Origin: Mytilus galloprovincialis
Lineage: Eukaryota > Mollusca > Bivalvia > Mytilida > Mytilidae
Reading direction: 5' to 3'
Assembly (NCBI RefSeq): GCF_965363235.1
Contig: NC_134842.1
Span: forward strand, 2,383,112 to 2,447,111
Length of the DNA stretch: 64,000 nucleotides
Notes under the pieces: model-generated
The model's input: the letters and a program-made list of their open reading frames with translations, nothing else
Database searches by the model: none
Told to the model about the DNA's origin: nothing
Made by a program: the position numbers and the translations under genes
Shown here: piece by piece, positions 1 to 13,600 of the stretch
Layout: every line of letters starts with the position of its first letter
Position numbering within the stretch: the first letter of the stretch is position 1

Positions 1-1635
1 AAATTATACACCAATCTCAATTTTTTTTATGAATGAGTAACACCATTTGACCAGAGGTCAATTTGCGTAAATTTTCACTGTGACATTATAGTATAAGCAT
101 TGTAACATATGAAATAAATGGGAAAATGCAGTTATCTATGAAGTTATCTAAACACTATAAAAATATTGCACACGAATAAAATGTCAGAGGTTTTCAATTT
201 ATAACCATTGAGTACAGTAATTAAATACAAGAGTGCACACACTGAAATGTCTCGCCTTCTTTACTAATCATTGATATTATGTTGATACTCCTAAATATAA
301 AGCTTTATTACCACTGTCACATAAACTTAACATGGACCATGAAAATGAGGTCAAGGTCAGTTGAACCATATGCCAGGCAGACATGTACAGCTAACAATGC
401 TTCCATACAACAAATATAGTTGACCTATTGCTTATAGTTTACGAAAATAGACCAAAACACAAAAACTTAACACTGAGCAATGAACCATGAAAACCAGGTC
501 AAGGTCAAATAAAACCTGCACGACTGACATAGAGATTATAAAATATTTCCCTACACCAAATATAGTTGACCTATGACATATAGTATTAGATAAAAAGACC
601 AAAACTCAAAAACTTAACTTTGACCACTGAACCATGAAAATGAGGCTAAGGTCAGATGACATCTGCCCGCTAGACATGTTACACCTTACAATCGTTCCTA
701 TAACAAATATAGTAAACCTATTGCATAAAGTATGAGAAAAACAGACCAAAACACAAAAACTTAACTATAACCACTGAACCATGAAAATGAGGTCAAGGTC
801 AGATGACACCTGGCAGTTGGACATGTACACCTTACAGTCCTTCCATACAACGAATATACTAGACCTTTTGCTTATAGTATCTGAGATATGGACTTGACCA
901 CCAAAACTTAACCTTGTTCACTGATCCATGAAATGAGGTCGAGGTCAAGTGAAAACTGTCTGACGGGCATGAGGACCTTGCAAGGTACGCACATACTAAA
1001 TATAGATATCCTATTACTTACAGTAAGAGAGAATTTAACATTACAAAAAATCTGAACTTTTTTTTCAAGTAGTCACTGAACCATGAAAATGAGGTCAAGG
1101 ACAATGGACATGTGACTGACGGAAACTTTGTAACATGAGGCATCTATATACAAAATATGAAGCATCCAGGTCTTCCACCTTCTAAAATATATAGCTTTTA
1201 AGAAGTGAGCTAACACCGCCGCCGCCGCCATAGCCGCCGGATCACTATCCCTATGTCGAGCTTTCTGCAACAAAAGTTGCAGGCTCAAAAAAAACTATAA
1301 ATCTGTCATAAATCTGGCTTTGATACTATTTTAAATTTACCTAACATTCACTAATAGTATCATCATTGTTGTTTTTCTTTCTTTCATCTTTTTATTTTGA
1401 ATTTTCATCGATTTTTTGATTTTTTGAGGTCATTCCCTCATTATTTTTAAACTAAATGTCATGACTGTGTTGTTCTATGATACAAAGACCAGACAGTTCA
1501 CACAATAAAACTGTGGCTGGAATCTCTTCATACAACATCTGTGGTACATAATGTTGTCCTCTCATACAACCATACACATGAATGTCATGTACAACAAAAC
1601 TAACATGTATTCTTTGGTTAATTATAGTCATTACA
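1..1635. other. Intergenic DNA downstream of SKA2
   Basis: No coding exon is supported here. Most of 310-1195 is a tandem repeat described separately. The remainder (1-309 and 1196-1635) is AT-rich and probably includes the SKA2 3' untranslated region, which would read leftward from 1635. A TTTATT word near 1390 is an AATAAA signal when read on the minus strand and is a possible polyadenylation site. The short reading frame at 1073-1288 is only repeat sequence plus a GCC-rich stretch. Confidence 0.5.
310..1195. repeat. Tandem repeat, about 147-bp unit, AGGTCAAGGTCA family
   Basis: About six diverged units follow one another with a period near 147 bp. Each is anchored by the word ACCATGAAAATGAGGTCAAG, near positions 335, 482, 631, 777, 925 and 1079. 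A second conserved word, ACAAATATAGTTGACC, sits in mid unit. Most units carry two adjacent AGGTCA hexamers. The same family recurs, mostly inverted, at about 21520-21690, 29100-29860, 33475-33600, 46300-46690 and 53780-55360. It looks like a dispersed bivalve repeat that also forms arrays. No coding potential is seen. Confidence 0.8.
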
Positions 1636-4600
1636 CTACACTAGCTGTACGTCTTTGTTCCTTGAAATGGTAAGTAGTTTTAGAGCCCTGAGTACCTGTA
1701 ATATAAAAACAGTCAGTAAGTCTAAAGCCAGAGAAAATGTAGCATCAACAAATTTTAAAAATAAAAAATAACCAAGAATGTGTGTGTACCTAGTACACAG
1801 ATGCCCCATCCGCACTTTCACTTTCTATGTTCAATGGAAATGGGGTAAAACTCTAATTTGGCATTAAAATTAGAAAGATCATATCATAGGGAACATGTGT
1901 ACTAAGTTTTAAGTTCATTGAACTTTAACTTCATCAATAACTACCTCGACCAAACTCTATAACCTGAATCGGGACAGACGGAAGATCGAACAGACGAAAG
2001 GACAGATGCACACACTAGAAAACATAATGCCTATAAATGGGGCATAAAAAACTTTAAAAAAAGTGCATTTATGGATTTATCATCATCAGAAACGTTGAAA
2101 ACCCCAAAAATTGTAGGCAATGGTCCAAAATCTCTTGTTTGCAGATAGATAACAGTTGCCGAGGTTTCCAGATATTAATTTTCTTTAAATAATATGTAAT
2201 TGATTAACCATATTTTTAATGCATTAAAAAGACTATTTTTTATTATACCTTTAACTTAGCCTCTCCTGTTGAACCAAACACTTTCAGTCCCATTTTATTC
2301 ATTTCACCTGCTGACAAAGGTGATCTGTAATATAATCAAAGGTGTATAAAGTAGGAATTTTATCCTTTATTAGCCAAATAAAAAATAAACGCTTTAATAT
2401 GTTCTAATAAAATACTTGGATTGGTTTGTTAAAAATTACCTTTACATGTATTTACATATATTTCATTGTTTCTTCATATAGAAATTATACCTTATAAATC
2501 ATTTCTATATAACGAAACAATGAAATGGTTACATCTATCATAATAAATAATCAGACAGTTTGAATTTGAGCAGTGAGTCACTAACTGTTCTGCAGTTATG
2601 TCCCTTTATAACTTAAAAATAGCAAATTTGTTGACCAGTATCTGCATTTTAACTAAAGTTTGCACCATTTAAAGTTTATGAAAGTCATTAACAATAGCAA
2701 GCATAGGACACAAAAGCACTTATCAGAACACTTATTACATAAATAATAAATTACATAATAAAAACAAAACAGTGAAAATTTTAAAATAACACCACACTAA
2801 AATACCTAAAACTAGAACAATAGAACAGACATCAACTGCTCTCAATATTTTATCATTACTTGAGGTGTGGCATTTTCCTCAGATACATCCTTTTCAAACT
2901 GTTTCCTCGTATTTCTGAAATAATATATAATTACTTTTTATTATGTTATTTTTAAAAAATTTCTTCTAAAGTTAACTCACTTGTTTTCTTCCTCTTTAAA
3001 ATGTCTCCACAATATTCTGTATACCTATAATACAGGTAATATAACTGTTGATATAATATGCATGTGTATAAAATATTCTAAAAGGCATGTAATCGAAATG
3101 TTGGTATAGTAAACTTAATATATAATATATGATATATATGATCTGTTAAAAGACATAGGACAACACTCAAAGGTCAATTGATTATTAAGTTGGACAAAGA
3201 AGTCAAAATGTCAATTTATCAATTATTGATGTTTGTCTATTAAATGTTCAGTGGCAAAAATTATATGCTTATTTATGCTGAGAATAAATCACCAATATAT
3301 CAACATATTTATTGATTTTAAAACACTAAGCATAATATAAAAGTCTGCAAATCTATGATTTTGAATTCGTTAAAAAACACTCTAAACTTAAAATGATATG
3401 AAGTATCAATTCTCCTTTGGGTCTAAATTTTGAAATCAATTCTAATTCTTTAGTTTGATCTATACACAATACATTATGTCATACCATATTAACTTCTAAA
3501 AGTTTAACTCTTCCTTTTATGAGTGAGGATACTGTATCAAACTCTGACTCGGTGATCTCTATAAACTCAGAGGTACCAGATCGTAACTCGGCAGGGGATA
3601 AACAACACTCGGCTCCTGCAAATATCTAGTAATATTAGTCATTATAAACAATTTTACATCTTATATATGCAAATATCTGAATTCTTCAACAATTAGATTT
3701 CCACATAATAGTCACCTGTATAGATGTCTAACAGTTTCAAGGGAGATAATTGCACATAAGTAACATATTAAGTGAGAGTTCTGTATAACTATATTTCGAG
3801 GACAAGGAAAACGATTGTTGGTTGAGAATCCGTTTACACTTAACTGCAAACTTTATTTGTCATATTTCTCTGTGGTTCCAAATAAGACTGACATGAACTA
3901 TGAGAAATATAAAGAGCTTGTGATTCAGTAATAGTGTTTTTTGTTGTTGTTCTATATCATGTTTGTTTTGTACATAAATCAAGCTGTTGATATAAAAAAG
4001 AAGATGTGGTATGATTGCCAATGAGACATTTGTCTACTCATTCTAATTTTACTACATTTTGTCATGTGGCTGCTTTCTTTGCTTACAATCTGGTCTGTGT
4101 TATTTTTATTTTTGAAGATTGTGCGATAATAGATAGTTGCTTCCATCCACACTATGTTGCCTCTGCAGAATATTTGTTTCATTGGCAATCATACTACTGT
4201 AAGCTAATTTAATGCTCTGGAATTCTTCAACTAAGACATGAATATAAATTATATTTTTCTGACAATCACCTGCTGTGTTTTCTTCCTCTGTATTATTTTT
4301 AGAATCAATAGTATATGTGTGGTTCTCTTCTTCCTCCCCTGTATCTTTCTGGTCATTAGATGGACCCTGTATCTCACAACCTGTAGGAATCTTAACACCC
4401 AATATTTCTTCTATTTTATCAAGTTCCTGGGGTCTTTCATTATCCTGCAAAAACATTTAGGTAAAAATCAAAATATGTCTAGCTATGCATGTAATACATG
4501 TTGCTTTTGTCTTGAAGAAATAGTAATATTAAAAGTTAGATAAAAATTTCAAAAACTATTTTGATTATTACATATATTTAATACTTGAACAGTTCTGAAT

Positions 4601-7600
4601 TGACATTAAGTTTGGGTTTGACTCAAAAGTTTCCTCATAGCAGATATACATTTTGAGCTTATCTTTCTTTTCATTAGTTCACAGCATCTACCAAGTCTAA
4701 ATTTGTACTATGTATAAATATGTTAAGATGATTAAAAATTTATAAAATGCAACAAAAAATAGTGAGTTAGAGCTTGACAAAACCTACAAATTTACTGATT
4801 ATATAAGAAAAGAGTAGGTCCGTTAAGGGCCGATTTTGGCCTCAAATTTCAGGTTCATCGAACGAAAGATTTTGGACACATTCTAAACACTTAAGTGTCT
4901 ATTTAAACTGATTCAATTAGTTTAAGTAAAAGATTTAAACTGATTTAGTCATTAACAAGAGGCTGTCACAACGACAGCAAACCGGATTTATTAATATTTA
5001 TTTGTGTCCTGGCAATATCACAAGAACCATTACTGATGAATGGTGAAAGTGAAAATCATCAATATCAAATTTGACCTCCATTTTGTCATTAGTATCAACA
5101 TATTAAGATTTGAAAAGCTTAGATTGAATGGTTCATGAGTAAATGCAACAACGTGAATGGAAATGCCATTTTACAATCTTTCAAGAACCATAACTCCTGA
5201 ACGGTAAAAGTCAAAATCGTCATTATTGAACTTGACCTCTATTTTGCCATCAGTAACAACATATTAAAATTTGGGAAGCTTTGGTAGAACAGTTCATGCG
5301 TAAATGCACGAACACGACTGGAAACACCATTTTTCAATCTTTCAAGAACCATAACTCCTAAACGGTAAAAGTCAAAACCGTCATTATTAAACTTGACCTC
5401 CATTTTGTCATCAGTAACAACATATAAAAATTTCAAAAGCTTTGGTTGAATGGTTCATGAGAAAATGCATGGACACGACTGGAAACACCATTTTTCAATC
5501 TTTCAAGAACCATAACTCCTGAACGGTATAATTCAAAATCGTCTTTATTGAACTTGACCTCTATTTTGTCATCAGTAACAACATATTAAAATTTGGGAAG
5601 CTTTGGTAGAACAGTTCATACATAAATGCACGGACACGACTGGAAACTCCATTTTTCAATCTTTCAAGAACCATAACTCCTGAACGGTAAAAGTCAAAAT
5701 CATCTTTATTAAACATGACCTCCATTTGGTCATCAGTAACAACATATTAAAATTTGGGAAGCTTTAGTAGAACAGTTCATGCTTAAATGCACGGACACGA
5801 CTGGAAACTGCATTTTTCAATCTTTCAAGAACCATAACTCCTGAACGGTAAAAGTCAAAATCGCCATTATTGAACTTGACCTTCATTTAGTTGTCAGTAA
5901 CAACATATTAAAATTTTAAAAGCTTTGATTGAACGGTTCATGAGTTAATGCACGGACAACATTTGATTGCCGCCCGCCGGACTGCCCGACCGCCCGCCCG
6001 CCCGCCCGCCCGCCCGCCCGCCCGCCGTACATCCCCAAATCAATAACCGACATTTTTGTCACAAAAATCCGGTTAAAAACGCTCCGATTCAAGCTTAAAT
6101 ATGAAAAATCTATCAAATATGCCAAAAAACGTCACTTTTCAGATAGTTTTTGTCAAAAATGAAAGTGGCCACATCCGTGTTCATCCTCAACCTTTATTAT
6201 ATACTTAGTAGTAAATACAGATAAATTGTATGTGTAATACAGTCAATGGCAAGCGTGCTGTATCAGCCACCCGTGATGATATCGATATCAGCACGGTTGC
6301 AAAAGCTTTATCACACCTTTAATCTGTATGACGTCATGTCATCGAATGCAGTCACTGTTGCAAAGGCTTTATTAAATCCCTATAATCTGTATGACGTCAT
6401 GTCAAACCTATAATCTGTATGACGTCATTTCAAACCTTCTTATCTGTATGACGTCATGTTACTTAAAAAAAAACATCTACTTGAATTGAGGTATATGTAT
6501 ATAATAAAGTGTATATGATATTTTTTTTTCAATATCACACACCATATCAACCCTCAACCAATATAATCCCTTGAGCAGAGCTCTTGGGATTATATTGGTG
6601 TCTCGGGTTGATACAGATGCGATATTGAAAAAGCCATATGATATTCTCTATTTATATTTGTTATGTATTATCATCAAATACAACTTACATTTTAATATTG
6701 TGAATGAACACGAATGCGGCCACTTTCATTTTAGACAGAAACCGTCTGAAATTTTACAAAATGCTCAAATTGTGAAGATTTCAGTAATTTAGCATGACTT
6801 AATGATGCTAGTACCCGATATATGTGCATTGTATTGTCAAAAACTGCCCATATTTATGTGGCAGAATCATTCTTTTTTCCAATAAATAACTAAAAGTTTA
6901 CATTTTTACAATTTTATAAAACTGCTATATTTTGGGGCCAAAAAGGGGTCTTACTGAACCTACTCCTTTAGAGCTTGACAAAACCTACACATTGTCAGAG
7001 GAAATTTACTGATTATATAAGAAATTTGCATAATAATTATATAGCAAGTTTTTTTGGTGTCAGGTATTTAAATAAATGTAATGTTCAACACAAAGTTTGA
7101 CCTACTGATTTTCCTGTTTTTTGTTGTAGATCTTCTAACAATTTACATACAGTCTGAATCTGTGTCTTAAAATAATCTGCTGCTTCCTATAAAATCAAGT
7201 AAACAAATGCTAATTAAAAATGTACAGATTTCATTTCAATTTTTTGTACACATACATGTATTTGATCAACAGTAAACAAAAGCCTGTTTACCAAGGGAAA
7301 CAATATTTTAAGAGGAATTGATAAAATATTTCTGATAGGCTTTTCGTTTTTTATTGTGCTGTTGGGTTGTTGTCTTGCTGATATATATATACACTATATA
7401 TTTGTTCATTCATAAACCACTGACACTAATTTTATTTCAAAAAGTCATTTACATAGATTTTTCTTCTCCCTCAAACTGGTACGGTAATCTGAACAGGTAA
7501 AAATTGAGATATAGACACTCTATCTGAACACTGTATCTGTAAACCTACCAAAGATTACTGGAAATGGTTTATCAGAATAAGAAATGCAAATTCTTGTCCT

Positions 7601-10600
7601 ATAATATTTTCTGAGGCAGAGTTATAGCTGTTTTATTCTGTTTTTGTAATATTTCCCCCCTCACTTTTATTTGTTTCAATGATGCATTTTTTTAATCTAA
7701 AACAAAACCACTAAAAATACAGATAAGAAGAAGCTATCTTGACAACTACAAAATCATTAGAAATACAACAAAATGACACAAACCTTTTGGACTTGCTGTA
7801 TAGCAGCTGCTTCTTTGACAAGAGATCCATATTCTTTTTTTATGTCTTGTATTTTCTGTAACATTTTAGCTGGGTTCACCTGTAATCATGATGAAAAGAT
7901 ATATATAATAACCAGCCAATCATTCAAAATTAAAGTATTTTTTTTTTATCATTTTTATATGTAAGAATATATTTTTAAACCTCATTGCTAATGTGTCACT
8001 ATTACTGTATGAAGCATGAAGAATATCTTATTAATAAAGTTGACCACAATGAAGATAAGGAGTCTAGGACACTTTCAAAGAGCATATTACAATATTGGCC
8101 TATATGTTATTGCAGCCACTGTACCTCAAAATTTCACATAATTGGCTGAATATCCATTTAACATTTTGGTGTATGTCATTTTAACTATATATTAATTAAC
8201 ATGTATGGAATGCAGTAAATTTCTCACCTTATTTTCTTCATTATCTTTATCGAATTCAAACTCAATCTTCCTGGACAAATAATTCAGATCAGATTCTGCT
8301 TGCTGGAACTGAAAATGTACATGTAATAATTAGATATCAAAATTTCGTAAAAACATATCAAATTCAATCTTCCTTGAAAAATATAATTTTAAATCAGATA
8401 AAGCTGGAACTAAAATCATTTAATTAGCCTATTCATTCTGTTACAAATGTATATGTATTTGGACAGAAACATTTTTCTTGCCATCAATATTACTAAAATT
8501 TAGGATGTGTAATTTGTTAATTAATTGTTTAGTAATAAGTATATTGAAAACTTTCTTTATTATTTGTAATTTGGTCCGAGAACACAATTAATTCGTAGTG
8601 CATTTCTTTTAGAACATAAATGAAAATAAAAAAAATCCCACCTGCGCTTTCTCAAAGAAACTTTTACAGTGTGTTGTACTACTTTTGGGACAAATTATAT
8701 CAAATTTATAGAAAACTTCATCGCCTCTAACTCAAAATATGGACAATTTTATGTTTAGGGCGTCTTGAAATCTTTTGACAGCTTCCGAAGTGCTCATTTT
8801 CAACCTTTTTCAGCTGGACCAAATCACTACTTTCCTTTAAAATTCTGGACCCAAATTTTTTTACAGTGTAATTTCATCCCCCTCCTTGCAATTTGAGGCA
8901 TTGAACATGGAGAAATAAATTTGGAAGGGGTATAAAAATTAATGGCAAGTAACCAACCCTCAACACTAGGGACTATATTTGTGGACAACGAAAATCAAGG
9001 GACGACAATGGTGATCTCGGACCTAATAGGGTAGAAAGAGTTGACAAATCTTAAAAAAACTTGGTATGAACAAAGTTTAATGTATTATAACACTGCTTAC
9101 AAAGTTTCATGTCAATAGGATGTATATTGTAGACATTAAATTAAGTTCTATACTCATCTTTGCGTGTAAAATTTTGACGTTAAAATTGAAAAATTTCAAC
9201 TATCAACATTTGGGGCTTTGAAAATTAAAATATTGCAAAAAAATACTTTTTAAATGCCTTAATATATAACTTATCATGTACTAAAAGCAATAGAGTACTC
9301 ATTTGATTTATCAGACTTGGCATAATTATTCAAAAGTCAAATTTATATGAGCCTGCCCCTAAAAATTTAGGTTTTTCAATGAAGGGGAGCCTTACATGAA
9401 GATGTAATATTTTCCAGCAATTTTAAATTTGTGAAGCTTTTTGGTTATAAATAATCCTTACATATGTATTTAAAGTACTTTAAATGGAAAGAAAAGTTAC
9501 AAATAACATATCATATTAGTTTAAAAGGGTCTTAGGCCAAGTAAGACTGGAAAAAATTTAGGGTCAATTTAGGCCTTGCCACATATTTACATTAAAAAGT
9601 GCATGTTGAGGCTATAAGAAATAAAAATGTGTGTCTTTTTTATCATTTCTATACTCATGTGACATGATACAACAAATCTGAACACAAAAAGACTCTTGCA
9701 ATTAACTTTTCTTACAAGCAGTATGGGCTGAAACAAAGATTTTTGCCTTTTTAGGGAAAAACTTGCATGCAATTTATTCTCAACAGGCTTATATTTAAAC
9801 CACTTGCTATCCTACAGAAGAAAAGAAATATATTATGTGAAATGAAACAGGTACAATAGACATTGTAAAGTGCATTTGATACAAATTTAGTGAGGTCTCT
9901 AATATGGACATCAAATTTTATATACCAAGTTCCCCACTATTGACTGCATCCGAACAAGGCGTTAGACAAGGGTCATTTATACAACACATTTTGCACATTT
10001 TATCTGAGATAAATTTCTTTTCTGTAGATTCAGAGTTCATAAATAAGTAAAAGAAGCAGATAAAGGCATAGAAACACAAATATTGACACATTAAAACCTG
10101 TCAGATAGAAAGTCAGGATGCCATTTATGCATCAATATTGAAAAAGTTATAAAATGCCTATTTTGACAATAAAATGCCAAAATTGGTCGTTTTTGCAGAA
10201 ATTCTATAAAATAAAAGTTTAAATCCTTTAGTTTCATGCTATTTGACAAGTTGACACCATCAAATCATTAAGGGAAGTTGCCAGAGTACAAATTCTATAT
10301 TTACAGATTTCACCTCTTAGGTCCGAGAACACAATTAATTCGTAGTGCATTTCTTTTAGAACATAAATGAAAATAAAAAAAATCCCACCTGCGCTTTCTC
10401 AAAGAAACTTTTACAGTGTGTTGTACTACTTTTGGGACAAATTATATCAAATTTATAGAAAACTTCATCGCCTCTAACTCAAAATATGGACAATTTTATG
10501 TTTAGGGCGTCTTGAAATCTTTTGACAGCTTCCGAAGTGCTCATTTTCAACCTTTTTCAGCTGGACCAAATCACTACTTTCCTTTAAAATTCTGGACCCA

Positions 10601-13600
10601 AATTTTTTTACAGTGTAATTTCATCCCCCTCCTTGCAATTTGAGGCATTGAACATGGAGAAATAAATTTGGAAGGGGTATAAAAATTAATGGCAAGTAAC
10701 CAACCCTCAACACTAGGGACTATATTTGTGGACAACGAAAATCAAGGGACGACAATGGTGATCTCGGACCTAATAGGGTAGAAAGAGTTGACAAATCTTA
10801 AAAAAACTTGGTATGAACAAAGTTTAATGTATTATAACACTGCTTACAAAGTTTCATGTCAATAGGATGTATATTGTAGACATTAAATTAAGTTCTATAC
10901 TCATCTTTGCGTGTAAAATTTTGACGTTAAAATTGAAAAATTTCAACTATCAACATTTGGGGCTTTGAAAATTAAAATATTGCAAAAAAATACTTTTTAA
11001 ATGCCTTAATATATAACTTATCATGTACTAAAAGCAATAGAGTACTCATTTGATTTATCAGACTTGGCATAATTATTCAAAAGTCAAATTTATATGAGCC
11101 TGCCCCTAAAAATTTAGGTTTTTCAATGAAGGGGAGCCTTACATGAAGATGTAATATTTTCCAGCAATTTTAAATTTGTGAAGCTTTTTGGTTATAAATA
11201 ATCCTTACATATGTATTTAAAGTACTTTAAATGGAAAGAAAAGTTACAAATAACATATCATATTAGTTTAAAAGGGTCTTAGGCCAAGTAAGACTGGAAA
11301 AAATTTAGGGTCAATTTAGGCCTTGCCACATATTTACATTAAAAAGTGCATGTTGAGGCTATAAGAAATAAAAATGTGTGTCTTTTTTATCATTTCTATA
11401 CTCATGTGACATGATACAACAAATCTGAACACAAAAAGACTCTTGCAATTAACTTTTCTTACAAGCAGTATGGGCTGAAACAAAGATTTTTGCCTTTTTA
11501 GGGAAAAACTTGCATGCAATTTATTCTCAACAGGCTTATATTTAAACCACTTGCTATCCTACAGAAGAAAAGAAATATATTATGTGAAATGAAACAGGTA
11601 CAATAGACATTGTAAAGTGCATTTGATACAAATTTAGTGAGGTCTCTAATATGGACATCAAATTTTATATACCAAGTTCCCCACTATTGACTGCATCCGA
11701 ACAAGGCGTTAGACAAGGGTCATTTATACAACACATTTTGCACATTTTATCTGAGATAAATTTCTTTTCTGTAGATTCAGAGTTCATAAATAAGTAAAAG
11801 AAGCAGATAAAGGCATAGAAACACAAATATTGACACATTAAAACCTGTCAGATAGAAAGTCAGGATGCCATTTATGCATCAATATTGAAAAAGTTATAAA
11901 ATGCCTATTTTGACAATAAAATGCCAAAATTGGTCGTTTTTGCAGAAATTCTATAAAATAAAAGTTTAAATCCTTTAGTTTCATGCTATTTGACAAGTTG
12001 ACACCATCAAATCATTAAGGGAAGTTGCCAGAGTACAAATTCTATATTTACAGATTTCACCTCTTAGGTCCGAGAACACAATTAATTCGTAGTGCATTTC
12101 TTTTAGAACATAAATGAAAATAAAAAAAATCCCACCTGCGCTTTCTCAAAGAAACTTTTACAGTGTGTTGTACTACTTTTGGGACAAATTATATCAAATT
12201 TATAGAAAACTTCATCGCCTCTAACTCAAAATATGGACAATTTTATGTTTAGGGCGTCTTGAAATCTTTTGACAGCTTCCGAAGTGCTCATTTTCAACCT
12301 TTTTCAGCTGGACCAAATCACTACTTTCCTTTAAAATTCTGGACCCAAATTTTTTTACAGTGTAATTTCATCCCCCTCCTTGCAATTTGAGGCATTGAAC
12401 ATGGAGAAATAAATTTGGAAGGGGTATAAAAATTAATGGCAAGTAACCAACCCTCAACACTAGGGACTATATTTGTGGACAACGAAAATCAAGGGACGAC
12501 AATGGTGATCTCGGACCATTTAGTGAATATTTTAATAAACATGCATAATTTGATCATTTTTTTTTCAATTTGTTTTGTCTGCTTCTAAAGACGATTACAC
12601 TTTCCTCCCTTTAGAACCATGTTCTGTTCTGCTTAGGTATGAACCTCCAAATCCGGGTCCATTCACACAGTGTCCATTTGCCCTGATTATATTTTATTTC
12701 TAATTGTTGTCTAGACAGACTAGTTGCATAATAATTATTGTTTGAACAGGAAATGTACAAGTTGTTGAAATATTGCAAGAATATTTGTATTGCTGCAAAC
12801 AATATATTATAGTCCCCTTGATTTGCATAGTAGAATACCTGAATACAATGTATTTATCTTTATAACACATATATTTGTTAACAAAATAATTGAATTCAGT
12901 CAAAATATGCAGTATAACTGAGACAAGTCTCAAGAGTATAACAATACATGAACTTATAACTCCTTTTCATGATTTACAGTTAGTACATCATTGTTTTTAA
13001 TAATTCCAAGCTGACTAGTTTTATAAATTTACAAAAGTTAATGTTTATTTTTGATTACTAATCAATCAAAAGACAACAATTAGTGAGAATTGTTATGTGA
13101 ACAATTAATGATTCTAAACAATTTTTCAATATTTCAATATGTTTTCATAAATTTTAAGAAAAAATCTGAATAAGTTTATTCAACTTCAATGCCCTGAATA
13201 GATGTATTTACACTAGTATGCAAATTTGTCCACATTATGTAAAATCACACAGGTTTCTGTAAACTTTGACATCTTAGATTCGTAATTCAAGACATTTGAC
13301 AACACAATTGTGGTTGTTGCTTGACGTCGAAAGGAGATTCAGAGTAGATCTAAGTAAGGGAGCTACCATTTGATTTTTATGGGGGGGGGGGGGGGGGGGG
13401 GGGGGGCAAGGATGAAAAATTTTGTCCTGCATTTTTTTTTTTAGTTTATCCTAACTTTTTTTACCTAAACTGTCATCCTGCCTTTTTTTTTTGCAAAGTG
13501 TCTCATCCTGGTTGCACTTTGTAAATACAGCTTTTTCTCAAAACACGCCTCTTTTGGGGAGTAATTGAATATTCATAGAAAATTAATTTTGTTTACATAC

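Larger units (their letters stand above)
4811..6966. mobile_element. Inverted-ended composite DNA element inside a SKA2 intron
   Basis: The left end (GAGTAGGTCCGTTAAGGGCC, then TTTTGGCC) is matched in inverse at the right end (GGGGCCAAAAAGGGGTCTTA, then CTGAACCTACTC, ending near 6966). The host words on each side are also repeated: GAGCTTGACAAAACCTAC and ATTTACTGATTATATAAGAA occur just left (4770-4809) and just right (6971-7024). The duplicated flank is far longer than a usual target-site duplication. Inside are a 161-bp tandem array, a CCGC-rich tract at 5971-6026 and an inner foldback. No transposase frame was seen, so it looks non-autonomous. It lies between SKA2 exons 7186-7106 and 4444-4270. 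Confidence 0.6.

Noticed and set aside
6329-6456. Four TGACGTCA sites as a host enhancer of SKA2
   Set aside because: They lie inside a mobile element and repeat with its subunits. Without copies to compare, host use is only speculation, so I listed them as element features.
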